Assembly (NCBI RefSeq): GCF_006335125.1
Contig: NZ_VDMO01000009.1
Span: forward strand, 109,303-173,302
DNA from: Deinococcus radiopugnans ATCC 19172
GTDB taxonomy: Bacteria > Deinococcota > Deinococci > Deinococcales > Deinococcaceae
Direction: 5' to 3'
Length of the DNA: 64,000 nucleotides
Shown here: in pieces, positions 51,556 to 62,171 of the stretch
Layout: every line of letters begins with the position of its first letter
Position numbering within the stretch: the stretch's first letter is position 1
The notes under the pieces: model-generated
The model's database searches: none
The model's input: only the letters and a program-made list of their open reading frames with translations
What the model was told of the DNA's origin: nothing
Made by a program: the position numbers and the translations under genes

Positions 51556-52803
51556 TCAGCCCCCGGTGGGCTGCAGGGCTGACGCGGGGGTGCCCCGTCT
51601 CCTCGGGGGCCGCAGCATCTCGGCGAAGGCCCGCGCCCCCTGCCTTTTCGAGGGCATGTACCACACGAAGAACAGCAGCCGCAGCCACCACGCGGCCGCG
51701 CCGGTCAGCGGGACGCCGAACAGTTCGCCCACGCCGTCGCCTCGTCCCAGGCCCGCCACCTGACCCAGCCCCCGGTACGAAAAGCGCTTCAGGGACCGCG
51801 CCTGCACGCTGCGGGCCATGTTGTGCCCGGCCCACATACCGTGCTTCATGGCCCACAGGGCATTAACCGGGCAGTCCCCGGCGCGGGCCGGATGCCTGAC
51901 GCGGGCCGCGTCTCCGCCGGTCCACAGCCGGGTCTGACCCTGAACGCGCAGGAAGTCGTCGGTCAGCAGGCGGCCGGCGTCGTCGCGCGGCAACTCCTCG
52001 GTGCCGGGCAGCACGCTCAGGGCGATGCCGGCGGCGTACAGGATCTCGTTGACCCGCAGCGACGCGCCGTCTTCCAGCCGCACCTCTCCAGCCCTGATTT
52101 CGGTGACCCGCCGGCCCAGGTGGAGCTGCACCCCGGCGCGTTGCAGCGCCTGCCGGGCATGGGCCGCCAGGCCACCAAACCGGCCTTGCAGGCAGTCCAG
52201 CACGCCGCCGCTGCACAGCAGATGCACCTCGCCCGGTACGCCGGCGCGGGTTAGCCGCTCGCGCAGGGCCGCCGCCATCTCCACGCCGGCGAAGCCGCCA
52301 CCGATCACGGCCAGGGTGGTGGGCTGCCCGTCCGCCAGTCGCTGCGCCAGATGGGCGCGGAACGCCTGCATGTCGCGGCTGTCCTTGAGCCGCCAGCCGT
52401 GTTCGCGCAGCCCTGGCACACGCTCAAAGGGATCGCGCGATCCGGTGCCGATCAGCAGGTGGTCGTAGCACAGGGTGCTGGTCCGCCCGGCCTGATCCTG
52501 GACATGGACACGCTGCATCGGCAGCTCGGCGCGGGTCACGGTGGCCTCGATCACGCGGGCCTGCGGCAGCAGGTCCCGGAGGGGGGTCAGCGTGCGTTCC
52601 AGCGGCAGCACGCCGCCCAGCACCTCGCCCGTGAAGCCGTGGAAGGTGTGGTACGGCGTGCTGTTCACCACCGTGATCTCCACCTGCCCGCGCCGCACCT
52701 GACGGCCCAACTGGCGCATCACGGCGCGGTAGGCGTCGATGCCCACGTAGCCGCCGCCCAGGATCAGCAGGCGGGCGCGCACGGCCGAGGCGTGGCGGCT
52801 CAT
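51556..52803 (-). CDS. FAD-dependent pyridine nucleotide oxidoreductase (NDH-2-like)
   Basis: A 415-residue flavoprotein: LLILGGGYVGIDAYRAV at the N-terminus, YDHLLIGTGS, the second dinucleotide motif AVIGGGFAGVEMAAAL, and the C-terminal FAD contact LWTGGDAARV. The general look is that of type II NADH dehydrogenases, like ndh at 30549, but it is more divergent. ATG 52803 overlaps the stop of the acyl-ACP-reductase-like gene, so they are coupled; it probably supplies or takes electrons in that pathway. Confidence 0.85.
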   Translation of the reverse strand: MSRHASAVRARLLILGGGYVGIDAYRAVMRQLGRQVRRGQVEITVVNSTPYHTFHGFTGEVLGGVLPLERTLTPLRDLLPQARVIEATVTRAELPMQRVHVQDQAGRTSTLCYDHLLIGTGSRDPFERVPGLREHGWRLKDSRDMQAFRAHLAQRLADGQPTTLAVIGGGFAGVEMAAALRERLTRAGVPGEVHLLCSGGVLDCLQGRFGGLAAHARQALQRAGVQLHLGRRVTEIRAGEVRLEDGASLRVNEILYAAGIALSVLPGTEELPRDDAGRLLTDDFLRVQGQTRLWTGGDAARVRHPARAGDCPVNALWAMKHGMWAGHNMARSVQARSLKRFSYRGLGQVAGLGRGDGVGELFGVPLTGAAAWWLRLLFFVWYMPSKRQGARAFAEMLRPPRRRGTPASALQPTGG

Positions 52804-53930
52804 GCGAGCGCCGTCCCGGCCACGCTGGCCGCGCTGTCTGTGGGCAGAGCTGTGGGCAGAGGGTCCTCGAACCGCCGGTTCAGGTTCACCGGTTGCCCGA
52901 AGGTGTGCGGCGGCGCCAGGGTAAAGCCCAGATGCGCGAAGCGGTGGGCCAGCCCCAGCATGTGCTCGGCCTGCCCCACGCTCGGCGTGCCCAGCGCGAA
53001 GTGCCCCTGATGTCCGGCCAGCCCCAGCAGCAGCGTTTCGGCCAGACAGGCGTAGGCGATCCCAGGCGGCAGCCCGATGTAGCCCCGGCGCACGATGCCC
53101 GGCACGCTGACCAGTCCGCCGTCCACGATCCGCACGTCCGGCCGCGCCAGCAGCAGCTCCGGGCGGGTGTTGCGCGGCTGGGTGTCGTCCAGCACGATGG
53201 CTCCCGCCTTCAGGTGGCGGCTGTCCAGCAGCGCGTCCGCCGCCGAGGTGAGCAGCACCACCACGTCGGCGCGGCGCAGATCGTCCAGCGTCGTGCTGAG
53301 CTGCGCGCGGCCCGGTTCCAGCGTGGCGGCCAGCGCGTCCAGGCGCTTGCGGTTGCGGCCCACCAGCAGCAGTGGCTGGGCGGTCTGGCGGGCCAGCAGC
53401 CCGGTCAGTGGCGTGCCGACGCTGCCGCTGGCCCCGACCACCGCCACCCGCGCGTCCGGCGCGCACTGCCTCAGCAGCCGCAGCACGCCCTGGAACGTGA
53501 CGGCCGCCGTAAAGGCATTGCCGTTGGTGATGCCAATGTCCGGGCGGTGCCGCAGCGCCGCGCCGCCTGCCGTCGCCGGGGCGGTCAGCGCGCCCAGGCC
53601 CACCGTCCTGGCCCCCAGGTCACGGGCGCGGGAGACGGCGCGGTCAATGGTGTCGCGCACCCGGCGGCTGCCGCTCAGCAGTTCGGACGGCGTGAGCGGC
53701 ACGGTGATCAGCCACCCGGCCCTGAACCCCGGCGCGTCGGCGTATCGCAGCGTCCCGGTCACGGCGCTGGGCAGCCTGACCCGGCGCATCAGCCCCTCGT
53801 ACACCGCGTTGGGCACCCAGCCCAGCGGGCGGCACACTCCGCCCAGGTCACGCGCCACGTCGGTGCGCGGGTGCACCAGAAAGGCGACCGGATGCCGTTG
53901 CTGTTCTGGAGTGCACTGATCGGTGTTCAT
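52800..53930 (-). CDS. Long-chain acyl-[ACP] reductase-like protein (aldehyde-forming)
   Basis: A 376-residue protein resembling cyanobacterial acyl-ACP reductase (AAR), which makes fatty aldehydes. Matching segments are GNAFTAAVTFQGV, the dinucleotide motif VGASGSVGTPLTGLL, and YACLAETLLLGL, whose Cys at residue 295 falls where cyanobacterial AAR has its catalytic Cys (about 294). The match is from memory and is motif-level. It shares an ATGA overlap with the FAD oxidoreductase. Inverted GATCATGG/CCATGATC repeats lie just upstream. Confidence 0.7.
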   Translation of the reverse strand: MNTDQCTPEQQRHPVAFLVHPRTDVARDLGGVCRPLGWVPNAVYEGLMRRVRLPSAVTGTLRYADAPGFRAGWLITVPLTPSELLSGSRRVRDTIDRAVSRARDLGARTVGLGALTAPATAGGAALRHRPDIGITNGNAFTAAVTFQGVLRLLRQCAPDARVAVVGASGSVGTPLTGLLARQTAQPLLLVGRNRKRLDALAATLEPGRAQLSTTLDDLRRADVVVLLTSAADALLDSRHLKAGAIVLDDTQPRNTRPELLLARPDVRIVDGGLVSVPGIVRRGYIGLPPGIAYACLAETLLLGLAGHQGHFALGTPSVGQAEHMLGLAHRFAHLGFTLAPPHTFGQPVNLNRRFEDPLPTALPTDSAASVAGTALA

Positions 53931-53935
53931 GCCCG

Positions 53936-53970
53936 GATCATGGCGGGCGGCCCATGATCGGGCCATGATC
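53936..53970. promoter_or_regulatory. Inverted repeats upstream of the AAR-like gene
   Basis: GATCATGG (53936-53943) and two copies of its complement CCATGATC (53952-53959 and 53963-53970), all within 40 bp of the gene start. They could be operator half-sites. Confidence 0.45.
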
Positions 53971-54000
53971 GGGGAGGAGTGGGAAATGCCCAGAGCGTGG

Positions 54001-54387
54001 TCAGGGGAGGGCTGCGGAGACACCACCTGGGAGGGAAGGGCGCGGACCTGGGCTGTCTTCGCGCGGCGTCACCCGTTCCAGTCGCCACGGCACCAGCCTT
54101 CGCAGCATGTCGATCAGTTCCGGGTCCATGAATTCGTAATCGTCGGGGATGCCCAGCGTGAGGAGACGGTCATCCGGTAGCGCCCCATTGAAACGCTGGC
54201 GCAGGACGTCCCGGTGACGCTTTTCCATGCAGACGGCCACGTCGGCCCATTCCAGCAGGTCGCGGCTGACCGGCGTTTCGGCGTCGCGGTGGGTGCCGGC
54301 CGAGGTCACTTCCCAGCCGGGCGTGCCGCAGAAGATCGCCTCGGCGGTGGGGCTCCGCAGCCTGTTCTGGGCGCAGACGAACACCAC
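54001..54387 (-). CDS. Low-molecular-weight tyrosine-phosphatase-like protein, start displaced by MITE
   Basis: A 128-residue protein with a CX5R phosphate loop near the N-terminus (VVFVCAQNRLRSPTAEAIF) and the COG4551 landmarks SAGTHRDAETPVS, EWADVAVCMEKRHRD and IPDDYEFMDPELIDML. It likely removes phosphate from tyrosine or small molecules. A MITE ends 14 bp upstream of the GTG I chose; no ATG remains between the element and the conserved core, so translation start and expression are uncertain. Confidence 0.75.
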   Translation of the reverse strand: MVFVCAQNRLRSPTAEAIFCGTPGWEVTSAGTHRDAETPVSRDLLEWADVAVCMEKRHRDVLRQRFNGALPDDRLLTLGIPDDYEFMDPELIDMLRRLVPWRLERVTPREDSPGPRPSLPGGVSAALP

Positions 54388-54401
54388 GCGCAGGGGCCGG
54401 G

Positions 54402-54542
54402 TGATACGGACTCCGATTGAAAAGTGTTGAAAACACCTGGAAATCCGAGCAGAGCGAGGAGAAAAAGAACGGGTTCCGGACGTGGAGTGTAGACATCGGA
54501 GCTGTCTCGACCTCTGTCGCGTTACAAACGGAATCCGTATTA
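54402..54542. mobile_element. MITE-like element, family B
   Basis: A 141-bp element bounded by long imperfect terminal inverted repeats: left TGATACGGACTCCGATTG (54402 on) and right ACAAACGGAATCCGTATTA (54524-54542), which pair at most positions. The inside (GAAAAGTGTTG...) is less GC-rich than the surroundings. It lies between two genes, providing the TAA stop of the monooxygenase gene and cutting the 5' end of the phosphatase gene. Only one copy is seen. Confidence 0.8.
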
Positions 54543-54833
54543 CAGGGCCACCTGCACGTAATGCTCCACCGTGGGGAACGGATCGTAGAAGTGGTGCAGC
54601 ACTGCCCGCCATTCCTCGTATTCGGCGCTGCCGCGAAAGCCCTCGGTGTGGTCTTCCAGGGTCTCCCACCACACCAGCAGGGCGTATTTGTGGTCATCCT
54701 CCAGGCAGCGTTGCAACTCGTGGCGCACGTAGCCCTTCATGCTGGCGATGATGCGCTGCGCCCCCGCGAAGGCGGCCTCGAACGCGGCGGTCTGGCCGGG
54801 GCGGATGTGGAGGAGGGCAATTTCCTGGATCAT
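54540..54833 (-). CDS. Antibiotic biosynthesis monooxygenase-domain protein (ABM)
   Basis: A 97-residue dimeric ferredoxin-like (ABM) protein: IALLHIRPGQTAAFEAAF, a KGYVRHELQRCLEDDHKYALLVWWETLEDHTEGFRGS run, and a terminal beta strand. Members include small quinol and heme monooxygenases; the function is not determined. Its stop codon TAA is the first triplet of the MITE terminal repeat. It is downstream of leuA on the same strand. Confidence 0.83.
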   Translation of the reverse strand: MIQEIALLHIRPGQTAAFEAAFAGAQRIIASMKGYVRHELQRCLEDDHKYALLVWWETLEDHTEGFRGSAEYEEWRAVLHHFYDPFPTVEHYVQVAL

Positions 54834-54918
54834 GGGCGGGACCCCTGACTCTCTTCTGGCTTCAGACGCCACAAATTTTTCTTGGGCAGTGAGGCAAAGT
54901 GCGGCGCACCGTCTCTGT

Positions 54919-56493
<1,575 letters not shown>

Positions 56494-56543
56494 GGGTTCT
56501 CCTGTAGCGGGCTGAGGCGCGAGTTGAGCTTGGGCAGGCACGG

Positions 56544-56574
56544 AAAATCCCCCGAAGGGGACTCCTCCGGGGGA
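56544..56574 (-). terminator. leuA attenuator (terminator with competing pairing)
   Basis: On the minus strand TCCCCCG (56574-56568) pairs with CGGGGGA (56554-56548), followed by TTTT. An alternative pairing joins CCTCCGG inside the leader peptide (56617-56611) to CCGGAGG (56570-56564) in the 5' arm, which would prevent the terminator. Confidence 0.65.
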
Positions 56575-56602
56575 CTGGGCGGCCACAATCTTCCTCAGCC
56601 GT

Positions 56603-56647
56603 TCACTCCACCGGAGGACGGGTAAGAAGGAGGCCAGAGCGGATCAT
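56603..56647 (-). CDS. leuA leader peptide [14 protein letters not shown]
   Basis: A 14-residue frame with three adjacent leucine codons (CTC, CTT, CTT) and TACAGT 6 nt before its ATG, so the leader itself is leaderless. It precedes a terminator/antiterminator pair and leuA. This is the arrangement of ribosome-mediated attenuation: stalling at the Leu codons would leave CCTCCGG free and read-through would follow. Confidence 0.75.
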   Translation of the reverse strand: MIRSGLLLTRPPVE

Positions 56648-56653
56648 GGCAGG

Positions 56654-56659
56654 ACTGTA
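56654..56659 (-). promoter_or_regulatory. -10 box (TACAGT) of the leuA leader transcript
   Basis: TACAGT ends 6 nt before the leader-peptide ATG at 56647. Confidence 0.6.
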
Positions 56660-56768
56660 CCCGATGTCCGGGCGGGGGCTGGGCCAGTCGTCTAGCCTCC
56701 GGATTGAGCCGGGAACGCGGCGTCCCAGAGGATGGCTGCCGGAGGCGATCCGCTCCGCGCCCTCCTGT

Positions 56769-58139
56769 TCAGCGCCCTGTCGGGGCCTCTGCCTTCGCGT
56801 CTCCCAGCGCGTCCATGAATGCCAGCGCGTACTGCACCCCGGTCTCGAAGTCGCGGCGCAGCACGTTCTCGTTGGGGGCGTGGACGCGGCCCGCCACATT
56901 GCCGATGCCCAGGGCGATCACCGGCGCACCGACGTATTCCATGAAGGGGTGCATCGGGCCGCTGCCGCCGCTGCTGGGGTTCAGGATGGCGTCCTGGCCG
57001 TAGACCTCTCTGGCCACCCGCACCGCCGTCTGCACGAAGGGATGGTTCAGATCGCTGCGGGCCGGGTGCTGGTGGCTTTCCAGCTCGACGATGTCCACGT
57101 CCTGCAAGCCCTGGGTGTCCAGATGGGCGCGCAGCAGTTGCACGATCCTGTCGGGGTTCTGGTCCGGCACCAGCCGGAAGTCGATCTTGACGAAGCCCTC
57201 GGCGGGCAGCACGGTCTTGCTGCCGCCATCGCCGTAGCCGCCGTGAAAGCCGTTGACGTTCAGCACCGGCATCAGGTTCAGGCGGGTGTGGTGGTCCTCA
57301 GGCGTGCCGAGGGGCCGCGTGACCTCGTAGGCGCTGTACAGCGCTTCGCCGTGGCCGGGCAGCCGGGCGATGGCCTCCAGATCGGCCTCGCTGGCGGGCC
57401 GCACATCGTCGTGAAAGCCGGGGATGGTGACGCGCCCGGTGTCGTCGCGCAGGCTGGCCACGGCCTTTGCCAGCCGCCACAACGGGTTGTCCACCACCGC
57501 GCCGGTGCTGCTGTGCAGGTCGCTGGCCGCCACCCGGCAGCGCAGTTCCAGGCACACGATGCCCTTCAGGCCCGCGTACAGGATGGGCCGGCCCTCGGGG
57601 GTCACGCTGCCGAATTCCCACCACACGCCGTCGGCCTGCAATTCGTCGGCGTGGTCCCTCACGAAGGCTTCCAGGCTGGGGCTGCCCACCTCTTCCTCGC
57701 CCTCCAGCAGCCATTTCACCTTGAGGGGCAGGCGGCCGCCGTGCCGCTCGCGCAGCGCCCGCAGCCCGGCCAGCCGCGACACGAACTCGCCCTTGTCGTC
57801 CGACGCCCCGCGTCCGTACAGTCGGCCATCCCGTTCGGTGAGTTCAAAGGGAGGCGTGTCCCACAACTCCAGCGGGTCTTCCGGCTGCACGTCGTAGTGG
57901 TTGTAGATCAGCAGCGTGAAGGGGCCGCTCCCCGCCTCGGCCACCAGCACCGGGGCCACCTGACCGGGGTAGCGGGCCACCGTGAAGTCCTCGGCCTCCA
58001 GCAGGGCAGTCACGGCGTCCGCAGTCTCGGGCAGCATGCGGCCCTGCGCGGAGACGCTTTGCAGCGCCACCAGATCGCGCAAGTCGGTCAGGCCGCGTTC
58101 GATGTGGGCGGAGAGGTCCGGAGCATCGGCTTTTGTCAT
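56769..58139 (-). CDS. M20-family metallopeptidase (dipeptidase-like)
   Basis: A 456-residue zinc peptidase of the M20 group. Metal ligands and catalytic residues appear as LLIYNHYDVQP (His and Asp), RGASDDKGEF (Asp), EGEEEVGS (the paired Glu) and GPMHPFMEYVG (terminal His). It probably splits dipeptides or acylated amino acids. ATG 58139 starts 10 nt after the galE stop. TAGATT (58151-58146) lies 6 nt upstream and uses the galE stop codon. Confidence 0.9.
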   Translation of the reverse strand: MTKADAPDLSAHIERGLTDLRDLVALQSVSAQGRMLPETADAVTALLEAEDFTVARYPGQVAPVLVAEAGSGPFTLLIYNHYDVQPEDPLELWDTPPFELTERDGRLYGRGASDDKGEFVSRLAGLRALRERHGGRLPLKVKWLLEGEEEVGSPSLEAFVRDHADELQADGVWWEFGSVTPEGRPILYAGLKGIVCLELRCRVAASDLHSSTGAVVDNPLWRLAKAVASLRDDTGRVTIPGFHDDVRPASEADLEAIARLPGHGEALYSAYEVTRPLGTPEDHHTRLNLMPVLNVNGFHGGYGDGGSKTVLPAEGFVKIDFRLVPDQNPDRIVQLLRAHLDTQGLQDVDIVELESHQHPARSDLNHPFVQTAVRVAREVYGQDAILNPSSGGSGPMHPFMEYVGAPVIALGIGNVAGRVHAPNENVLRRDFETGVQYALAFMDALGDAKAEAPTGR

Positions 58140-58148
58140 GCGGCCAAT

Positions 58149-59141
<993 letters not shown>

Positions 59142-59149
59142 TGCGGTTC

Positions 59150-59155
59150 AGGGTA
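59150..59155 (-). promoter_or_regulatory. -10 box (TACCCT) of galE
   Basis: TACCCT ends 8 nt before ATG 59141. Confidence 0.45.
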
Positions 59156-59208
59156 GCAGGCGCGGTCTGAACGGGCGTGTCTGTCCCACAGATCTGTCCC
59201 CACAGAAA

Positions 59209-59247
59209 GGAGGCGGGCGGATGAGTCGATGTCATCCGCCCGCCTCC
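59209..59247 (-). terminator. Terminator of the NlpC/P60 gene
   Basis: A perfect 16-bp stem (59209-59224 with 59232-59247, GGAGGCGGGCGGATGA arm) with a 7-nt loop, 27 nt after the NlpC/P60 stop. On the minus strand it is followed by TTTCTG. Confidence 0.85.
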
Positions 59248-59273
59248 ATCGTGGTGCTCTGGCTCACTCTGGC

Positions 59274-59900
59274 TCAGTTCATGACGCGGCGCGCGCCGTT
59301 GTAGCGGTTGGCCCAGTACGCATTGGCGAACAGCGGCTCGATGACGGTGCGCCCCTTGTAGCTGTTGGCATTCGCCATCATGCCGTCGCCCACGTACAGT
59401 CCCACATGACTGGCGACACGCCCCATGGTGTTGAAGAACACCAGATCGCCCGCCCGCAGGTCGCGGCGGCTGACCGCGCGGCCTGTGTTCCACTGCCCGG
59501 CGGCGGTGCGCGGCAGGTTGATGCCCAGGTTGCGGAACACGCTCTGGGTAAAGCTGGAGCAGTCCAGCCCGTTCCGGCCATTGCCGCCCAGCGCGTAACG
59601 CACGCCCAGGAAGCGGGCGGCGGCGGTCCGCACGTAAGCGCCGCCAGTGGTGCTGGCGGCGGGGGCGGCGTTGCGGACGGGCGCGTTGACGGTGGCCCCG
59701 CCGATGTTCAGCTTCTGCCCCACCTGAATGGTGCTGCTGTTCAGACCATTGAGGCGCATCAGCGTGCCGGCGTCCGTCCCCGTGGCGCGCGCGATGGCGG
59801 ACAGGGTGTCACCGCTCTTGACGGTGTACGTGGAGGCCAGGGCAGCGGTGCTGGTCAGGGCGGCGAAAACGAGGGGGAACAGAAGGCGGGAGTAATTCAT
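59274..59900 (-). CDS. LysM and NlpC/P60 peptidoglycan endopeptidase
   Basis: A 208-residue secreted cell-wall hydrolase. A signal peptide ([18 protein letters not shown]) is followed by one LysM domain ([17 protein letters not shown]...LNIGG), a short linker, and an NlpC/P60 domain with catalytic Cys in GLDCSSFTQ and His in [10 protein letters not shown]. It should cut peptide stems of peptidoglycan. TAAACT lies 10 nt before the ATG, a looser spacing than in other genes. Confidence 0.93.
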   Translation of the reverse strand: MNYSRLLFPLVFAALTSTAALASTYTVKSGDTLSAIARATGTDAGTLMRLNGLNSSTIQVGQKLNIGGATVNAPVRNAAPAASTTGGAYVRTAAARFLGVRYALGGNGRNGLDCSSFTQSVFRNLGINLPRTAAGQWNTGRAVSRRDLRAGDLVFFNTMGRVASHVGLYVGDGMMANANSYKGRTVIEPLFANAYWANRYNGARRVMN

Positions 59901-60122
59901 CGACTTCAGAAGTTTAGCGCAGCTTTATTTATTCGCTCTTAATTCTTGCACTTAAACGCTCTGGTTATGCGCCTATACGTTCTTTATGCGTCAGGCCACT
60001 GCGTGAACAGAATGAAAATTTGGCCTCTGGCTCAAGCTTCTCAGACTTCGGCTCATCTTCGGGGCAGCTGAAAAAGTGGCGTCAGTCACAGCCGGAACCC
60101 CAGGTGTGCGGTTTGTCATTAA

Positions 60123-60162
60123 CTCATCCCGCTCACATGTGAAATCGGGCAGTCGGGATGAG
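60123..60162. other. Hairpin in a 423-bp gene-free stretch
   Basis: Between the NlpC gene and 60324 (59901-60323) I find no credible gene. The stretch is more AT-rich on its left side and holds a perfect 9-bp inverted repeat CTCATCCCG/CGGGATGAG (60123-60131, 60154-60162). It could be part of a small RNA or a leader. A TATACT box at 60227-60232 is the only promoter-like site noted for the gene at 60324, giving a leader of about 85 nt. Confidence 0.4.
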
Positions 60163-60323
60163 GGAAGGGTTGACGCGGCGTGGCGCCCGGCTTCCCCAGA
60201 AAGACGCTGAAAAGACTCCGGCCTCCTATACTTGAAGGCAGGACACAGCGGCTCGCCCCGAGATTCATGGACGAGCACCGATTGACCCGCACCCATCGAT
60301 CAGACACCTGATCTGGAGGACCG

Positions 60324-60713
60324 ATGAAGGAACCCATGACCACCGATCAGTTGCTGCAAGGTCTGAAGCACTACCGCCGGATCGCCCGTCAGGACATGCT
60401 GCGCGCGCCCGAAACGCCGTGGCCGGCCGCCTTCTTGAAACACGCCGAATGCCGCCGCGAGATGTACGTGGCGCTGGGCACCTACGCCGAGAAGCACGCC
60501 CCAGACGACGTGGTCACCCACGCCCTGAAGCTGTACGAGGCCATTCCGTTTTCCACCGGCACCCCTGAGCACGAGCATCCGGAGTTGAAGGGCCAGGAAA
60601 ACGCGCTGGAAAACTTCTTTCTGCTGGTGGGCCTGGACCCCAAGACCCGCCGCGAGGCCCGCAGCCGCCGCCCCAAGTTGACCCCGACTGAGGAAGCTGC
60701 CGCTGGCAGCTGA
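60324..60713 (+). CDS. Conserved hypothetical protein
   Basis: A 129-residue cytosolic protein without recognisable domain. It is helical and charged: [43 protein letters not shown], then [18 protein letters not shown] and a basic end. GGAGG lies 4 nt before ATG 60324; a second Met follows at codon 5. It ends just ahead of the uracil-DNA glycosylase gene and is probably co-transcribed. Confidence 0.7.
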   Translation: MKEPMTTDQLLQGLKHYRRIARQDMLRAPETPWPAAFLKHAECRREMYVALGTYAEKHAPDDVVTHALKLYEAIPFSTGTPEHEHPELKGQENALENFFLLVGLDPKTRREARSRRPKLTPTEEAAAGS

Positions 60714-60747
60714 AGCCACGCAGCGGGCGGCGCTGCAGGCGCTGGAG

Positions 60748-61383
60748 TTGCAGAGTACCGGCTGCGTCGCCTGCCGCCTGCGCCCAGGCTGTAGCGGCGT
60801 CGTGGTGGCCGAGGGTGATCCGGCCGCGCCCCTGGTCATTATCGGCGAGGGGCCGGGGCGCGAGGAAGACCGGACGGGCCGCCCCTTCGTGGGGGCCGGC
60901 GGGGCGTTGCTGGACCGTATTCTGGCGTCGGCAGGCATCGGGCGGGACGAGGCGTACCTGACCAACACGGTCCGGTGCCGTCCCCCCGGTGACCGCCCCC
61001 CGCGCCCCGACGAGGTGGAAACCTGCACCTCGCTGTGGCTGGACGCGCAGCTGACTCTGCTGCGCCCGCGCGTGATCCTGAGTCTGGGCAACACCGCCAC
61101 CCAGCACCTGCTCAGCACCGGGCGCGGCGTCGCCAGCCTGCGCGGTCAGTGGTTTGCCCTGACGCCGGATGACGGCGACGGCGGGACGTACCAGACGCTG
61201 TTGATGCCGCTGTTTCACCCCGCGTACCTGCTGCGCCACCCGGCCCGCACCCCCGGCACCCCCAAGGCGCAGACCTGGCGCGACATCCGCGAGGTGGCCG
61301 CCGTGCTGCGCGGCGAGAAGACGCCGGATGAGCTGGCCCGGCTGGCGCCGCACGAGATGGACGGTCAACCGGGCCTGTTCTGA
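60748..61383 (+). CDS. Family 4 uracil-DNA glycosylase (Fe-S)
   Basis: A 211-residue DNA repair enzyme that removes uracil. Motif 1 reads [17 protein letters not shown] and motif 2 [11 protein letters not shown]. Four cysteines suit a 4Fe-4S cluster: CVAC near the N-terminus and C in TVRCRPPGD and EVETC. The frame is open 22 codons upstream ([17 protein letters not shown]), but the only usual start codon is the TTG at 60748; the true start may be a nonstandard codon further up, overlapping the previous gene. Confidence 0.88.
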   Translation: MQSTGCVACRLRPGCSGVVVAEGDPAAPLVIIGEGPGREEDRTGRPFVGAGGALLDRILASAGIGRDEAYLTNTVRCRPPGDRPPRPDEVETCTSLWLDAQLTLLRPRVILSLGNTATQHLLSTGRGVASLRGQWFALTPDDGDGGTYQTLLMPLFHPAYLLRHPARTPGTPKAQTWRDIREVAAVLRGEKTPDELARLAPHEMDGQPGLF

Positions 61384-61435
61384 AGGCCATACGTCCGGCG
61401 AAGTCGCCTGTTCCCCGCACACTCTGCCCGGCGCA

Positions 61436-61441
61436 TACACT
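61436..61441 (+). promoter_or_regulatory. -10 box (TACACT) of the DUF1844-dtd unit
   Basis: TACACT ends 7 nt before the ATG at 61449. Confidence 0.6.
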
Positions 61442-61448
61442 ACGTTCC

Positions 61449-61721
61449 ATGCCTCATCCTGAATTCGTCGGACTCGTCAATTCGCTCCAGGCCACCGCCG
61501 AGGCCGCGCTGGGTGACCTGAACGCCGCCACCGCCAGCGCCGCGCGCGACGGGCTGCTGCACGAGGCCCGCGCCCGCCAGACAGCCGAGCGCAGCCTGAA
61601 GCTGCTGACCATGCTGGCCGAGAAAACGCGCGGCAACCTCGATTTCGCCGAGGCCGACCTGTTGACCGAGGCGGTGTCCAGCCTGCGCGACCGGCTGGGC
61701 AGCGGCGCTGCGGGGAACTAG
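61449..61721 (+). CDS. DUF1844 protein
   Basis: A 90-residue helical protein of the DUF1844 family, shown by TAERSLKLLTMLAEKTRGNLDFAEADLLTEAVSSLRDRLG. The function is unknown. It is leaderless by prediction and its TAG stop shares one base with the GTG start of dtd. Confidence 0.85.
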   Translation: MPHPEFVGLVNSLQATAEAALGDLNAATASAARDGLLHEARARQTAERSLKLLTMLAEKTRGNLDFAEADLLTEAVSSLRDRLGSGAAGN

Positions 61722-62161
61722 TGCGGGCCGTCGTGCAGCGCGTGCGGCACGCCACCTGCACCGTGGCGGACGAGGTCACCGGTCAGACCGGGCCGGGACT
61801 GCTGGTGCTGCTGGGCGTCGCGCCGGGGGACACCACCCAGACCGCGCGGGCGCTGGCCGCCAAGATCGCCAAGCTGCGCATCTTTGGTGACGACGCGGGC
61901 AAGATGAACCGCAGCGTGCGGGACACGAGCGGCGGCGTGCTGAGCATCAGCCAGTTCACGCTGTACGCCGACACCAGCGCGGGCAACCGCCCCAGCTTCA
62001 TCGGCGCGGCCCCCCCCGAGCAGGCCCGCGAGCTGTACGGGGTGTTCAACGCCGCCCTGCGGGACCTGGGACTGGCGGTGGGCGAGGGCCGGTTCGGGGA
62101 ACATATGGTGATCGACCTGAGCAACGACGGCCCGGTGACCATCACGCTGGACGTCGTCTGA
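61721..62161 (+). CDS. dtd: D-aminoacyl-tRNA deacylase
   Basis: A 146-residue editing enzyme that removes D-amino acids from tRNA. The family motifs are MRAVVQRVRHATCTV at the start, SQFTLYADTSAGNRPSF around the middle and the terminal NDGPVTITLDV (GPVTI form of the GPVT motif). GTG 61721 shares one base with the previous stop (TAGTG). Confidence 0.95.
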   Translation: MRAVVQRVRHATCTVADEVTGQTGPGLLVLLGVAPGDTTQTARALAAKIAKLRIFGDDAGKMNRSVRDTSGGVLSISQFTLYADTSAGNRPSFIGAAPPEQARELYGVFNAALRDLGLAVGEGRFGEHMVIDLSNDGPVTITLDVV

Positions 62162-62171
62162 CGCCGCCCGG

